From: Pseudomonadota bacterium
GTDB taxonomy: Bacteria; Pseudomonadota; Alphaproteobacteria; Rhizobiales; Hyphomicrobiaceae
Direction of reading: 5' to 3'
DNA: 11,092 nucleotides
NCBI GenBank assembly: GCA_023412745.1
Contig: JAEZBZ010000243.1
Location: 1-11,092 of the forward strand
Shown here piece by piece: positions 1 through 6,987 of the stretch. The notes under the pieces were generated by a model that worked only from the letters and a program-made list of their open reading frames with translations, was not told where the DNA came from and ran no database searches. Position 1 is the stretch's first letter. Each line of letters opens with the position of its first letter. The translations under genes and the position numbers were made by a program.

Positions 1-14
1 AGGAACACAAGAGG

Positions 15-299
15 ATGCATCGGATTGACTGCCCCTGGTGCGGCACGCGCGATGAAGCGGAATTCAAGTACCGCGGCGACGCGACGGTGACGCGACCGGA
101 CGCTGAGGCGGGCGCCGAGGCCTTCTATGATTTCGTCTACACCCGCGCCAATCCCAAGGGCTGGCATGTGGAATGGTGGCACCATGTCGGCGGCTGCCGG
201 CAGTGGGTCAAGGTGGTCCGCCACACGGTCACGCACGAGATCAAGCAGACCGGCAAGGCCGGCGACAGCCTCACCGCGCCGGAGGCGCAGCAGTCATGA
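15..299 (+). CDS. soxD: Sarcosine oxidase, delta subunit
   Basis: This 94-residue protein is the small zinc-binding delta subunit of heterotetrameric sarcosine oxidase, a cytosolic flavoenzyme that turns sarcosine, tetrahydrofolate and O2 into glycine, methylene-tetrahydrofolate and H2O2. Seen: an N-terminal CPWC pair (C6, C9) and a later H57-x3-C61 in HHVGGC, matching the family's Zn ligands, plus the family segments GTRDEAEFKYRGDA and NPKGWHVEWWHH. Length is normal for SoxD. The ATG at 15 places the CPxC motif as in known SoxD proteins. Purine-rich AGGA at 1-4 and GAGG at 11-14 precede it, the latter too close to act as a normal ribosome site. The stop overlaps the soxA start in ATGA (296-299), implying translational coupling. 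In the usual order soxB would lie immediately to the left, outside the window; bases 1-14 show no soxB stop in the soxD frame. Confidence 0.95.
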   Translation: MHRIDCPWCGTRDEAEFKYRGDATVTRPDAEAGAEAFYDFVYTRANPKGWHVEWWHHVGGCRQWVKVVRHTVTHEIKQTGKAGDSLTAPEAQQS

Positions 300-3250
300 G
301 CCAGCCGCATCGTCTCGCGTCTGGCGGACACATCGACCGCAATCGCACGCTGCTGTTCCGCTTCGACGGTATCAACCTGCAAGGCCATCCCGGCGATACG
401 CTGGCCTCGGCGCTGATCGCCAACGGCGTCAAGCTGGTCGGGCGCAGCTTCAAGTATCACCGCCCGCGCGGAATCTTCACCGCCGGGCCGGAAGAACCGC
501 CCGCCCTGGTCGAAATGCGCTCCAAGGCGCGGCGTGAACCGAACATCCCGGCGACCGTCGCTGAGCTGTTCGATGGCCTCGAAGCGCGCAGCCAGAACCG
601 CTGGCCGTCGCTGATCTATGATGTCGGCGCCATCAATTCGCGATTTGCCCGTTTCCTGCCTGCCGGCTTCTACTACAAGACCTTCATGTGGCCGTCCGCC
701 TTCTGGGAGAAGGTCTACGAGCCGATCATCCGCCGCGCTGCAGGCCTGGGGCGTTCGTCCGGCGAGCCCGATCCCGATGCCTACGAGCATATGCATGCCT
801 ATTGCGACGTACTGGTCGTCGGCGGTGGTGCCGCTGGCCTGGCTGCCGCATACGCTGCTGGGGCGTCCGGCGCACGTGTGATCCTGGCCGATCAGGATTT
901 CGTACTCGGCGGCGGCCTGCTGGTCGACCGTGACCATGAAGACTGGCGCAAGCACGTTATCGCCGAATTGCAGGCGATGCCGGAAGTGCGGCTGATGCCG
1001 CGCCCGAGCGGGTTCGGCTATTACGAGCACAACGTGCTCGGCGCACTGGCGCGCGTTTCCGACCACCTGCCGACGCCGCCCAAGCATTCCGTGCGGCAGC
1101 GCCAGTGGGTGATCCGCGCCAAGCAGGTCGTTCTGGCCACCGGCGCCATCGAGCGGCTGATCGCGTTTCCCGATAACGACCGGCCCGGCGTCATGCTGGC
1201 GTCCGCCGCGCTGGCCTACGCCAAGCGCTTCGCTGTCATGCCCGGCCGTCGCGCCGTCGTGTTCACCAATAACGACGCCACGTACCAGACGGCCATGAGC
1301 CTCGCCGAAACCGGCATCGCCATCGAGCGCATCGTCGACGTACGCGAAGCTCCAACGCTCGCCGCCGAAGCCAAGGCACGCGGCATCGAAGTATCAACCG
1401 CATCGGAGATTTCCGGTGTGATCGGGGCACATAAGGGCGTTGAATCGGTTCTTATACGCTCGCGCCACGGCGGCGCGGCGCGCACGGTAACGACCGATCT
1501 GCTGTGTGTGTCCGGCGGCTTCAATCCCGCCTTGCATCTGTCGTCGCAGAGCGGCGCGAAAGCAATCTGGGACGAGGCGCAAGCCACCTATCTGCCCGGC
1601 ACGCCGGTACAGTCAGAACGCAGCGCAGGCGCCGCCCGCGGCATCAGCGGCATTCCGGAAGCAGCGAATGACGGCTATCAGGCCGGCCGCGCGGCCGCCT
1701 CGGCTGCCGGATTCTCATCACACGGACAGAACCTCGATCTGCCCTCGGCCACACAATCCGCGCCGCGCGCGATCGAACCGTTCTGGGAGGTCAAAGGCAG
1801 CGGTAAAAGCTTCGTCGATCTGCAGCACGATGTGACGGCGACGGACATTCGCCTAGCCCATCGCGAAGGCTACCAGCACGCCGAGCACGCCAAGCGCTAC
1901 ACCACGCACAGCATGGCAACGGATCAGGGCAAGACTGGCGGCCTGGTCGGCATGGCCATCCTGGCAGAAGCGCGCACCGAGCCGATCGAACGCGTCGGAA
2001 TGCCGACCTATCGGCCGTATGTGACACCCGTGGGGTTCGGCGGCTTCGCAGGCCGCGAGACCGGCAAGCACTTCAAGCCGATCCGGCGCACGCCCCTGCA
2101 CGACTGGCACGCCCGCCGTGGCGCGCAATTCCTGGAAACCGGGGCATGGCTGCGCCCGCTGTATTACACCAAGAGCCGCGAAACCGGCTGGGGGCCGATC
2201 CTTCGCGAGGCCCGCGCGGTGCGCAACGCTGTCGGCCTGTGCGATGTCTCCACGCTCGGCAAGATCGACGTGCAAGGCCCGGATGCCGGAACCTTCCTCG
2301 ATCGCCTGTACGTCAATACGTTCTCCAAACTGCCGATCGGCCGCGCCCGCTATGGCTTGATGCTGCGCGAGGACGGTATCGTGTTCGACGACGGCACCAC
2401 CTCACGGCTTGGCGAACATCACTATCTGGTCACCACCACCACCGCGAAAGCTGCCGACGTTCTCGAGCACATGGAGTTCTACGCCCAAACGGTCTGGCCG
2501 GACCTCGATGTACAGTTCTGCTCAGTGACGGATCAATTCGCGCAGATGGCACTTGCCGGACCGAAGGCGCGCCAGACCTTGCAGGCCTGTGTCGGCGACG
2601 TAAACGTCTCCAACGAAGCGTTGCCGTTCATGGGCATCACGGAGGCGACAATCGCCGGCGCTCCAGTGCGGATTTTCCGCGTCAGCTTCTCCGGCGAACT
2701 CGCCTATGAGGTCTCGACGCCATCGGGCTATGCGGAGCGTGTATGGGACGCCATCCTCGCCGCCGGCCAGACGTTCGGTATCGTGCCCTACGGCATCGAG
2801 GCGATGGGGCTGTTGCGTATCGAGAAGGGTCATGTTGCCGGCCCCGAGCTCAACGGCCAGACCACCGTCGCAGATCTCGGCCTGCAGCGGATGCTGAAGA
2901 AATCCGGAGATTACGTCGGCAAGGTCAACGCGGAACGCGCCGGCCTCCTCGATGCCCGGCGGCCGGGCCTTGTCGGCATTCGCGCACTGACGAATGAATT
3001 CGACCGGCGCCTGCGCGGCGGCTCGCATCTGCTCAGCGCGCCTGACGACAAGAGGAGCCTCGGCTGGGTGACCAGCGTCACCCGCTCGGTCGAACTCGAC
3101 CGCTGGATCGGACTGGCCATGCTGGAAGGTGGCATCGACCGCCGCGGCCAGCGTCTCTACGCGTCGTTCCCGATGAAGAACGAGATTATCGAGGTGGAAA
3201 TCACCAGCCCGCATCACGTCGATCCGGAGAATGCCCGTGTCCGTGCTTGA
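296..3250 (+). CDS. soxA: Sarcosine oxidase, alpha subunit
   Basis: This 984-residue protein is the large alpha subunit of heterotetrameric sarcosine oxidase. By family knowledge it binds NAD and folate and channels the one-carbon unit to tetrahydrofolate, while the beta subunit carries the flavins. Seen in order: an N-terminal Fer2_4-like fold (about 15-80, GRSFKYHRPRGI) without cluster-binding cysteines, as expected for this enzyme; a dinucleotide-binding fold with GGGAAG (176-181) and ATGAIERLIAFPDNDRPGVM (281-300); a SoxA_A3-like linker (about 500-595, KRYTTHSMATDQGKTGG); a GcvT-like folate domain (about 600-870, with FDDG and D698/D699); and a GcvT C-terminal barrel (about 880-980). The open frame extends upstream to 173, but the ATG at 296, overlapping the soxD stop, gives the normal N-terminus and family length. 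The 3' end overlaps soxG. No frameshift or missing domain is seen. Confidence 0.96.
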   Translation: MSQPHRLASGGHIDRNRTLLFRFDGINLQGHPGDTLASALIANGVKLVGRSFKYHRPRGIFTAGPEEPPALVEMRSKARREPNIPATVAELFDGLEARSQNRWPSLIYDVGAINSRFARFLPAGFYYKTFMWPSAFWEKVYEPIIRRAAGLGRSSGEPDPDAYEHMHAYCDVLVVGGGAAGLAAAYAAGASGARVILADQDFVLGGGLLVDRDHEDWRKHVIAELQAMPEVRLMPRPSGFGYYEHNVLGALARVSDHLPTPPKHSVRQRQWVIRAKQVVLATGAIERLIAFPDNDRPGVMLASAALAYAKRFAVMPGRRAVVFTNNDATYQTAMSLAETGIAIERIVDVREAPTLAAEAKARGIEVSTASEISGVIGAHKGVESVLIRSRHGGAARTVTTDLLCVSGGFNPALHLSSQSGAKAIWDEAQATYLPGTPVQSERSAGAARGISGIPEAANDGYQAGRAAASAAGFSSHGQNLDLPSATQSAPRAIEPFWEVKGSGKSFVDLQHDVTATDIRLAHREGYQHAEHAKRYTTHSMATDQGKTGGLVGMAILAEARTEPIERVGMPTYRPYVTPVGFGGFAGRETGKHFKPIRRTPLHDWHARRGAQFLETGAWLRPLYYTKSRETGWGPILREARAVRNAVGLCDVSTLGKIDVQGPDAGTFLDRLYVNTFSKLPIGRARYGLMLREDGIVFDDGTTSRLGEHHYLVTTTTAKAADVLEHMEFYAQTVWPDLDVQFCSVTDQFAQMALAGPKARQTLQACVGDVNVSNEALPFMGITEATIAGAPVRIFRVSFSGELAYEVSTPSGYAERVWDAILAAGQTFGIVPYGIEAMGLLRIEKGHVAGPELNGQTTVADLGLQRMLKKSGDYVGKVNAERAGLLDARRPGLVGIRALTNEFDRRLRGGSHLLSAPDDKRSLGWVTSVTRSVELDRWIGLAMLEGGIDRRGQRLYASFPMKNEIIEVEITSPHHVDPENARVRA

Positions 3251-3842
3251 GACGCGCTCTGCCCTTAAAGGGCTTGTGAAGCCCGGACGCCGTGGCGTGC
3301 CGGACAGTGAAGCTCCGGTGAAGATCACGGAGCGCCGTCTGGCCGTCGTGCAGGTGCAGGCACGCAAGGCGCACGAGGCCGCCGCCAAGTCCGCAATTGC
3401 CAACGCCTTCGGCCTGGACCTTCCGGACGCCGGGCAATCGAGCGTCACGATCGACTACGCCGCCGTCTGGATACAGCCGGCAACTTGGCTGATAGGTGGC
3501 ACGTTCACCGGGCCGGGCGAACTTGCAAAGCGTCTTGCCGAGCTCACGGCTGGAACCGCGTCAGTCGCCGACCAGACCTTCGGAAAATCCGTACTGCGCC
3601 TGTCCGGCGCGCATGCCCGCACTGTGCTGAACAAGGGCTGCCGGATCGACCTGCATCCGCGCGAATTCGGGCCCGGCCGGTCAGTCGTCTCGCCGCTGGG
3701 TCACATCAGCTCTGTCATCGTCCAGATCGACGAGACGCCGACTTACGATCTCATCGTTCCGTCGACGTTCGCGGTGGCAGCGGTTGAATGGCTGGAAATG
3801 GCGGCCGCGGAATTTGGCTACGAGATCGTGACGTCGGCCTGA
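3237..3842 (+). CDS. soxG: Sarcosine oxidase, gamma subunit
   Basis: The product (201 residues from GTG 3237, or 203 from ATG 3231) is the gamma subunit of heterotetrameric sarcosine oxidase, a structural subunit with a GcvT-like fold. Family features seen are the N-terminal RSALKGLVKPGRRG, the central LSGAHARTVLNKGC followed by RIDLHPREFGPGRSV, and a C-terminal YDLIVPSTF plus WLEMAAAEFGYEI. Length is typical. The start is ambiguous. ATG 3231 is only one base from the ribosome-site-like GGAG at 3226-3229, whereas GTG 3237 is seven bases away, so I prefer GTG. Either choice overlaps the end of soxA, so translation is probably coupled. It is the last gene of the sox operon here. No intrinsic terminator is evident after its stop, and no folate gene (purU, folD) follows, unlike in some sox operons. 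Confidence 0.92.
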   Translation: MSVLETRSALKGLVKPGRRGVPDSEAPVKITERRLAVVQVQARKAHEAAAKSAIANAFGLDLPDAGQSSVTIDYAAVWIQPATWLIGGTFTGPGELAKRLAELTAGTASVADQTFGKSVLRLSGAHARTVLNKGCRIDLHPREFGPGRSVVSPLGHISSVIVQIDETPTYDLIVPSTFAVAAVEWLEMAAAEFGYEIVTSA

Positions 3843-3929
3843 CGAGCCTCACTAAGCTCCGACCGCCAGCGCTCTCTTCGAAGCCAAGCTGACCGCCTCT
3901 GCGCGCGCAGCGATCCTCCGCCGGCCAAT

Positions 3930-3941
3930 AGCAAATTTGCT
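3930..3941. promoter_or_regulatory. Perfect 12-bp palindrome, possible operator
   Basis: AGCAAATTTGCT is a perfect palindrome in the 195-bp gap between soxG and the duplicated-domain gene, in a locally AT-richer patch. About 28 bp downstream is a second inverted repeat, GCCA-5-TGGC (3969-3981). Both lie upstream of the ribosome site AGAGAGG (4022-4028). Position and symmetry suggest a binding site, but no regulator is known and I found no convincing -35/-10 pair. Confidence 0.25.
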
Positions 3942-4037
3942 GTTCCGCCGCGGCATGTGCTCAGTGTTGCCACAAATTGGCGCAAAAGCTGCGCGGTTGC
4001 TGTTTACTAATTTCGTATTTCAGAGAGGTAACCAAAT

Positions 4038-4838
4038 ATGCTGCGCGCGGGGAAAGTCTTCGCCCTTATCATGATGCTGCTTGTCGTTCCGGCGCATGCC
4101 CAAAGGGGCGGTCCGGGACCCGAGCGCGTGCTGCTGGGTGAGAAATCGGTTGGCTTCATCGTCGACCGCGACGTCATCAACATCACGCACAACGAGGAAT
4201 GGTTCCGGAACCGCAGCTTCCGCACACTGCAGTTCGTTGCCGAGCGCAATGACGTGCATCTGATGTCTATTCGCGTCGTCTACATGAACGGCTTCGCTGA
4301 GGACATCAAGGTCGACCGACTGATCCGCCAACGCCAGGGCGTCAACGTCGATCTACGCGGCGATCGCAGCTTCCTGCGTCGCATCGAAATGGTCTACCGT
4401 TCGCGTCCCAGCTTGCGGGGCAACGCTGTCATTAAGGTCTATGGTGAAACGGCACGACCGCAGCGCCCCGAGCCGCCGCGTCCTGATCCGAGCTGGATGC
4501 TTCTCGGTGAGAAATCTGTCGGCTTCGGCGTCGATCGTGATGTCATCAACATCCGTCATGCTGAGGATTGGTTCCGCAATCGCGCCTTCCGTGAGCTGCA
4601 CTTCTTTGCCGAGCGTAATGACGTGCACATGATGTCGATCCGGCTTGTGTACTTCAACGGCTTTGCCGAAAACATCAAGATCGACAAATTGATCCGCGCC
4701 GGTCAGCAGCTTCCAGTCGACCTGCGCGGCGACAAGAGCTTCTTGCGCCGCATTGAGATGACCTATCGGGCACGCCCCAACTTCCGTGGCGACGCGCTGG
4801 TCAAGGTCTACGGCGAACCCGCACGCGGCCGCCGCTGA
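4038..4838 (+). CDS. Secreted tandem-domain protein, DUF2541-like (tentative)
   Basis: Function unknown. The 266-residue product starts with a clear signal peptide (MLRAGKVFALIMMLLVVPAHA, cleavage probably after residue 21), so it should be exported to the periplasm or beyond. The mature part is two copies of one domain, residues 32-137 and 155-260, joined by a proline-rich linker (about 138-153, PQRPEPPRPDP). By hand count 79 of 106 aligned residues are identical. Each copy has the order LLGEKSVGF, DRDVINI, WFRNR-F, AERNDVH, NGFAE-IK, DLRGD-SFLRRIEM and KVYGE. The alternating pattern suggests a beta-sandwich. It recalls the small secreted DUF2541 (YaaI-like) proteins, but this family link is from memory and uncertain. 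Start: ATG 4038 has the good site AGAGAGG nine bases upstream. It is monocistronic: an upstream gap and its own terminator isolate it. No cysteines or obvious catalytic motif are seen. Confidence 0.85.
   Translation: MLRAGKVFALIMMLLVVPAHAQRGGPGPERVLLGEKSVGFIVDRDVINITHNEEWFRNRSFRTLQFVAERNDVHLMSIRVVYMNGFAEDIKVDRLIRQRQGVNVDLRGDRSFLRRIEMVYRSRPSLRGNAVIKVYGETARPQRPEPPRPDPSWMLLGEKSVGFGVDRDVINIRHAEDWFRNRAFRELHFFAERNDVHMMSIRLVYFNGFAENIKIDKLIRAGQQLPVDLRGDKSFLRRIEMTYRARPNFRGDALVKVYGEPARGRR
4131..4817 (+). repeat. In-frame tandem domain duplication (2 x ~318 bp)
   Basis: Copy 1 is 4131-4448 and copy 2 is 4500-4817, offset exactly 369 bp (123 codons). Roughly three quarters of residues are identical. In the first stretch many base differences are silent (for example ctg/ctt, tcg/tct, gac/gat, cgc/cgt), so this is an old duplication kept by selection on the protein rather than a fresh copy or assembly artefact. 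Confidence 0.9.
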
Positions 4839-4865
4839 AGCCTGTCCTACCTCTGCTCAACGAAT

Positions 4866-4896
4866 TGAGGCCGCCTGGGAAGGCGGCCTCATTTTT
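4866..4896 (+). terminator. Rho-independent terminator between convergent genes
   Basis: A GC-rich stem GAGGCCGCC (4867-4875) / GGCGGCCTC (4882-4890), closed by an extra T-A pair and with a 6-base loop, is followed by five T residues (4892-4896). It ends transcription of the duplicated-domain gene. It also begins almost directly after the dctM stop (4898-4900) on the other strand, where the hairpin would form but the trailing sequence is T-poor, so any reverse termination would be weaker. Confidence 0.8.
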
Positions 4897-4897
4897 G

Positions 4898-6286
4898 TCA
4901 GTAGTTCAGGAAGCCGACGTATCGCGGTAGCCACAGCACAATCTCCGGGAATGCAACACATAAGCCCAACCCCGTGAGCTGAATGACCACGAAGGGAATG
5001 ATACCCCGGTAGATGTGAGCCATCGTCACCGAGGGCGGCACGGTTCCCTTCATGTAGAACAGGGCGAATCCGAAGGGCGGCGTCAGAAACGCGGTTTGCA
5101 GGTTCACCGACAGCAAGATGACGAACCACGTCATGAATACGACGGGTGACCCAACACCGATGTGTGCGCTGAAATCGAGGCTCTTAAGGATCGGCGCGAA
5201 GATCGGCAAAATGATCAGGCAAATCTCGATCCAGTCCAGGAAGAACCCGAGCACGAAGACGAGGACCATCACGAACAGCAAGACTTCCCAACCAGTCACG
5301 ACACCAGCACTCTTCAGAATCTCGACCACCATCTCGTCGCCACCCAATTGGCGGAAGACGAACGAGAACAGCAATGCGCCGAAGAAGATAAAAAACACCA
5401 TCGCATTGGTAAGCGCGGAGGCTTCGATCATCTCGTTGATCGAGCGAAACGACAGCCGGCCGTTGACCCACGCAAGAAACAGAGCGCCGACTGCACCGAC
5501 ACCCGCGGCCTCCGTTGGCGTCGCCCATCCCCCGAAAATCGAACCAAGAACCAGGAACACCAGGAACGACGGCGGAAGGAAGCTTCTGATCAACAGGCGA
5601 ACAAACTCGCCGGTCGTTTTCGGTCCGATGTCATCGGGCATCGCAGGTGCGATATCGGGGCGAAAGAACGCCAGTGCAGCTTGATAGCTAATATAAAGGA
5701 AAGCCAGCAGCAGGCCCGGAAACACAGCGCCCGCGAACAACGTGCCAACCGAGACCGACAGCAGGTCCCCCATGATCACAAGCATAATCGAGGGCGGGAT
5801 AAGAATACCGAGCGTTCCTGCCGACGCTATCGTGCCGACCGCCAATTCCTTATTGTAACCGCGCTCGAGCATGGCCGGCAGCGCGATCAACGTCAACATG
5901 ACCACCGACGCACCGACGATGCCGGTCGTAGCTGCCATGATCGTTCCCATCAGGGTCACGGACATCGCAAGGCCGCCGGGAATGCGGCGCGTCAAGACCT
6001 GAAGGCAATAAAGCAGATCATTGGCGACGCCGCTTCGTTCCAGCACCGTTCCCATGAATATGAACATGGGAATGGCAACCAGGATCGAGTTGGCAGCGAC
6101 CGCTCCCCAAATCCGCGGCAACAGGTTGAAGAAATGGACGAACTCGAAGTGCTCGAAATAGATGCCGAGCGCACCGAATATCAGCCCGATCCCGCCGAGC
6201 ACGAAAGCAACGGGGAATCCGCAGAACAAACTCACCGTTAGTGAGATGAAGAGAAGCAGTGCGAGGTGTTCGCCAATCCATTCCAT
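4898..6286 (-). CDS. dctM: TRAP transporter large permease, DctM family
   Basis: This 462-residue inner-membrane protein is the large (DctM) subunit of a TRAP transporter, the Na+-coupled elevator-type transport domain that takes substrate from the periplasmic binding protein. The sequence is almost entirely hydrophobic helices, about a dozen segments. It carries DctM motifs: IPMFIFMGTVLERSG, GTIMAATTGIVGASVVML, a LGILIPPSIMLVIMG hairpin region, GWATPTEAAGVGAVGA, and the C-terminal NLQTAFLTPPFGFALFYMKG. Length is slightly above the 425-450 usual for the family. The ATG at 6286 has a near-perfect ribosome site, GAGGAGG, seven bases upstream. That site overlaps the dctQ stop (6299-6301), so the two permease genes are tightly coupled. 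It is the last gene of the dctP-Q-M operon. The substrate cannot be read from this subunit. Confidence 0.96.
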   Translation of the reverse strand: MEWIGEHLALLLFISLTVSLFCGFPVAFVLGGIGLIFGALGIYFEHFEFVHFFNLLPRIWGAVAANSILVAIPMFIFMGTVLERSGVANDLLYCLQVLTRRIPGGLAMSVTLMGTIMAATTGIVGASVVMLTLIALPAMLERGYNKELAVGTIASAGTLGILIPPSIMLVIMGDLLSVSVGTLFAGAVFPGLLLAFLYISYQAALAFFRPDIAPAMPDDIGPKTTGEFVRLLIRSFLPPSFLVFLVLGSIFGGWATPTEAAGVGAVGALFLAWVNGRLSFRSINEMIEASALTNAMVFFIFFGALLFSFVFRQLGGDEMVVEILKSAGVVTGWEVLLFVMVLVFVLGFFLDWIEICLIILPIFAPILKSLDFSAHIGVGSPVVFMTWFVILLSVNLQTAFLTPPFGFALFYMKGTVPPSVTMAHIYRGIIPFVVIQLTGLGLCVAFPEIVLWLPRYVGFLNY

Positions 6287-6298
6287 GGCTGCGCCTCC

Positions 6299-6874
6299 TC
6301 AACTGCTCTGGCCGGCGCTTTGCGCGCCAGCGAATGAGCTTGCTGCCCGTAAACGCTCCGGCCCCCACAAGAACACGGCCACTCGCATCATCACGGAAAA
6401 CACCGCGAGCAAAAGCAGCACCAGCCCCGCAGTGATGAAAGCCTTGGGTACCCAGCGATACGGCAGCCCGGTGGGCGACTCTGACATTTCGTTCAACGTC
6501 CAGGCGATTTTGGTGAAGACCCCGCTGAAGTAGATTGCCAGCAGGCAGTACGGAACCGCGAAGAAAATGCAGCCGAGCAGTTCAATCATCGCATGGGTAC
6601 GCGGGCTGGCGCGGGTAAGAGCAATGTCAATTCTGACGTGCGCATTTGCGATGTAAGCTGCGCCGAGCCAGAAACAGAACAGTGCCGTATGCAGGTGCCA
6701 TTCAAGTTCCTGCAATCTCGTCGAGCCCAAGCCCGGGATCTGAAACCCGGCTTTCCGCGAGATGACATCGAAGCAGATGACAACTGCGCAGACGACGAAA
6801 AGCCAGCCAGCAATCATCCCGATCACGTGCAGCACACGGTTGATCCGGTCGCTGGTCGCAAGGAGCGCGTCCAT
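6299..6874 (-). CDS. dctQ: TRAP transporter small permease, DctQ family
   Basis: This 191-residue inner-membrane protein is the small (DctQ) subunit, which scaffolds DctM and helps dock the binding protein. It shows four hydrophobic segments (about VIGMIAGWLFVVCAVVICFD, LHTALFCFWLGAAYIAN, MIELLGCIFFAVPYCLLAIY, AFITAGLVLLLLAVFSVMM). Between the second and third lies the family signature QELEWHLHTALF followed by GAAYIANAHVRIDI. The frame is open to a TTG at 6892, but the ATG at 6874 is preferred because GAGAGGG lies nine bases before it, while the TTG lacks a ribosome site. It sits 12 bp upstream of dctM, and a 113-bp gap containing a hairpin separates it from dctP. Confidence 0.93.
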   Translation of the reverse strand: MDALLATSDRINRVLHVIGMIAGWLFVVCAVVICFDVISRKAGFQIPGLGSTRLQELEWHLHTALFCFWLGAAYIANAHVRIDIALTRASPRTHAMIELLGCIFFAVPYCLLAIYFSGVFTKIAWTLNEMSESPTGLPYRWVPKAFITAGLVLLLLAVFSVMMRVAVFLWGPERLRAASSFAGAQSAGQSS

Positions 6875-6923
6875 ACGGTCATACCCTCTCAAGTACGGAG
6901 TGGAGCGATGCGAGCAGAAGACG

Positions 6924-6963
6924 AAAACGGCGGCGGTTATCGTGAACGAACCGTCGCCGTTTT
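6924..6963 (-). promoter_or_regulatory. Intercistronic hairpin between dctP and dctQ
   Basis: Arms 6924-6938 and 6949-6963 form a 15-bp stem with one G-U type pair and a 10-base loop (read on +: AAAACGGCGGCGGTT and AACCGTCGCCGTTTT). On the transcribed - strand the 3' arm ends in TTTT, so it is terminator-like, but no further T run follows. A leaky terminator or an RNA-stabilising 3' structure for dctP is likely, giving more binding protein than permease. Confidence 0.6.
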
Positions 6964-6987
6964 ACATGTTCAGGGAGCTACTCCGAC

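Noticed and set aside
173..295. N-terminal extension of soxA
   Set aside because: The extra 41 residues duplicate soxD coding sequence in another frame and are not part of the SoxA family; the ATGA-coupled start at 296 is clearly better.
137..1087. 316-codon open frame on the - strand
   Set aside because: It lies wholly opposite soxD and soxA, whose family matches are strong. Long antisense frames are expected in GC-rich codon-biased DNA, and the translation shows no family motif.
2522..3448. 308-codon open frame on the - strand
   Set aside because: It is antisense to the conserved GcvT-like end of soxA and the start of soxG, with no ribosome site or recognisable domain.
1..3842. A novel system around the sox genes
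   Set aside because: Gene order, overlaps and all visible domains match the well-known soxBDAG operon; nothing unusual is inserted.
3899..3910. CTGCGCGCGCAG palindrome after soxG as a terminator
   Set aside because: A purely alternating GC palindrome leaves no loop and no T run follows, so it is more likely base-composition noise.
5162..6241. 359-codon open frame on the + strand
   Set aside because: It is the mirror of dctM. The Arg/Gln/Glu/His-rich translation is typical of reading the opposite strand of a membrane protein gene.
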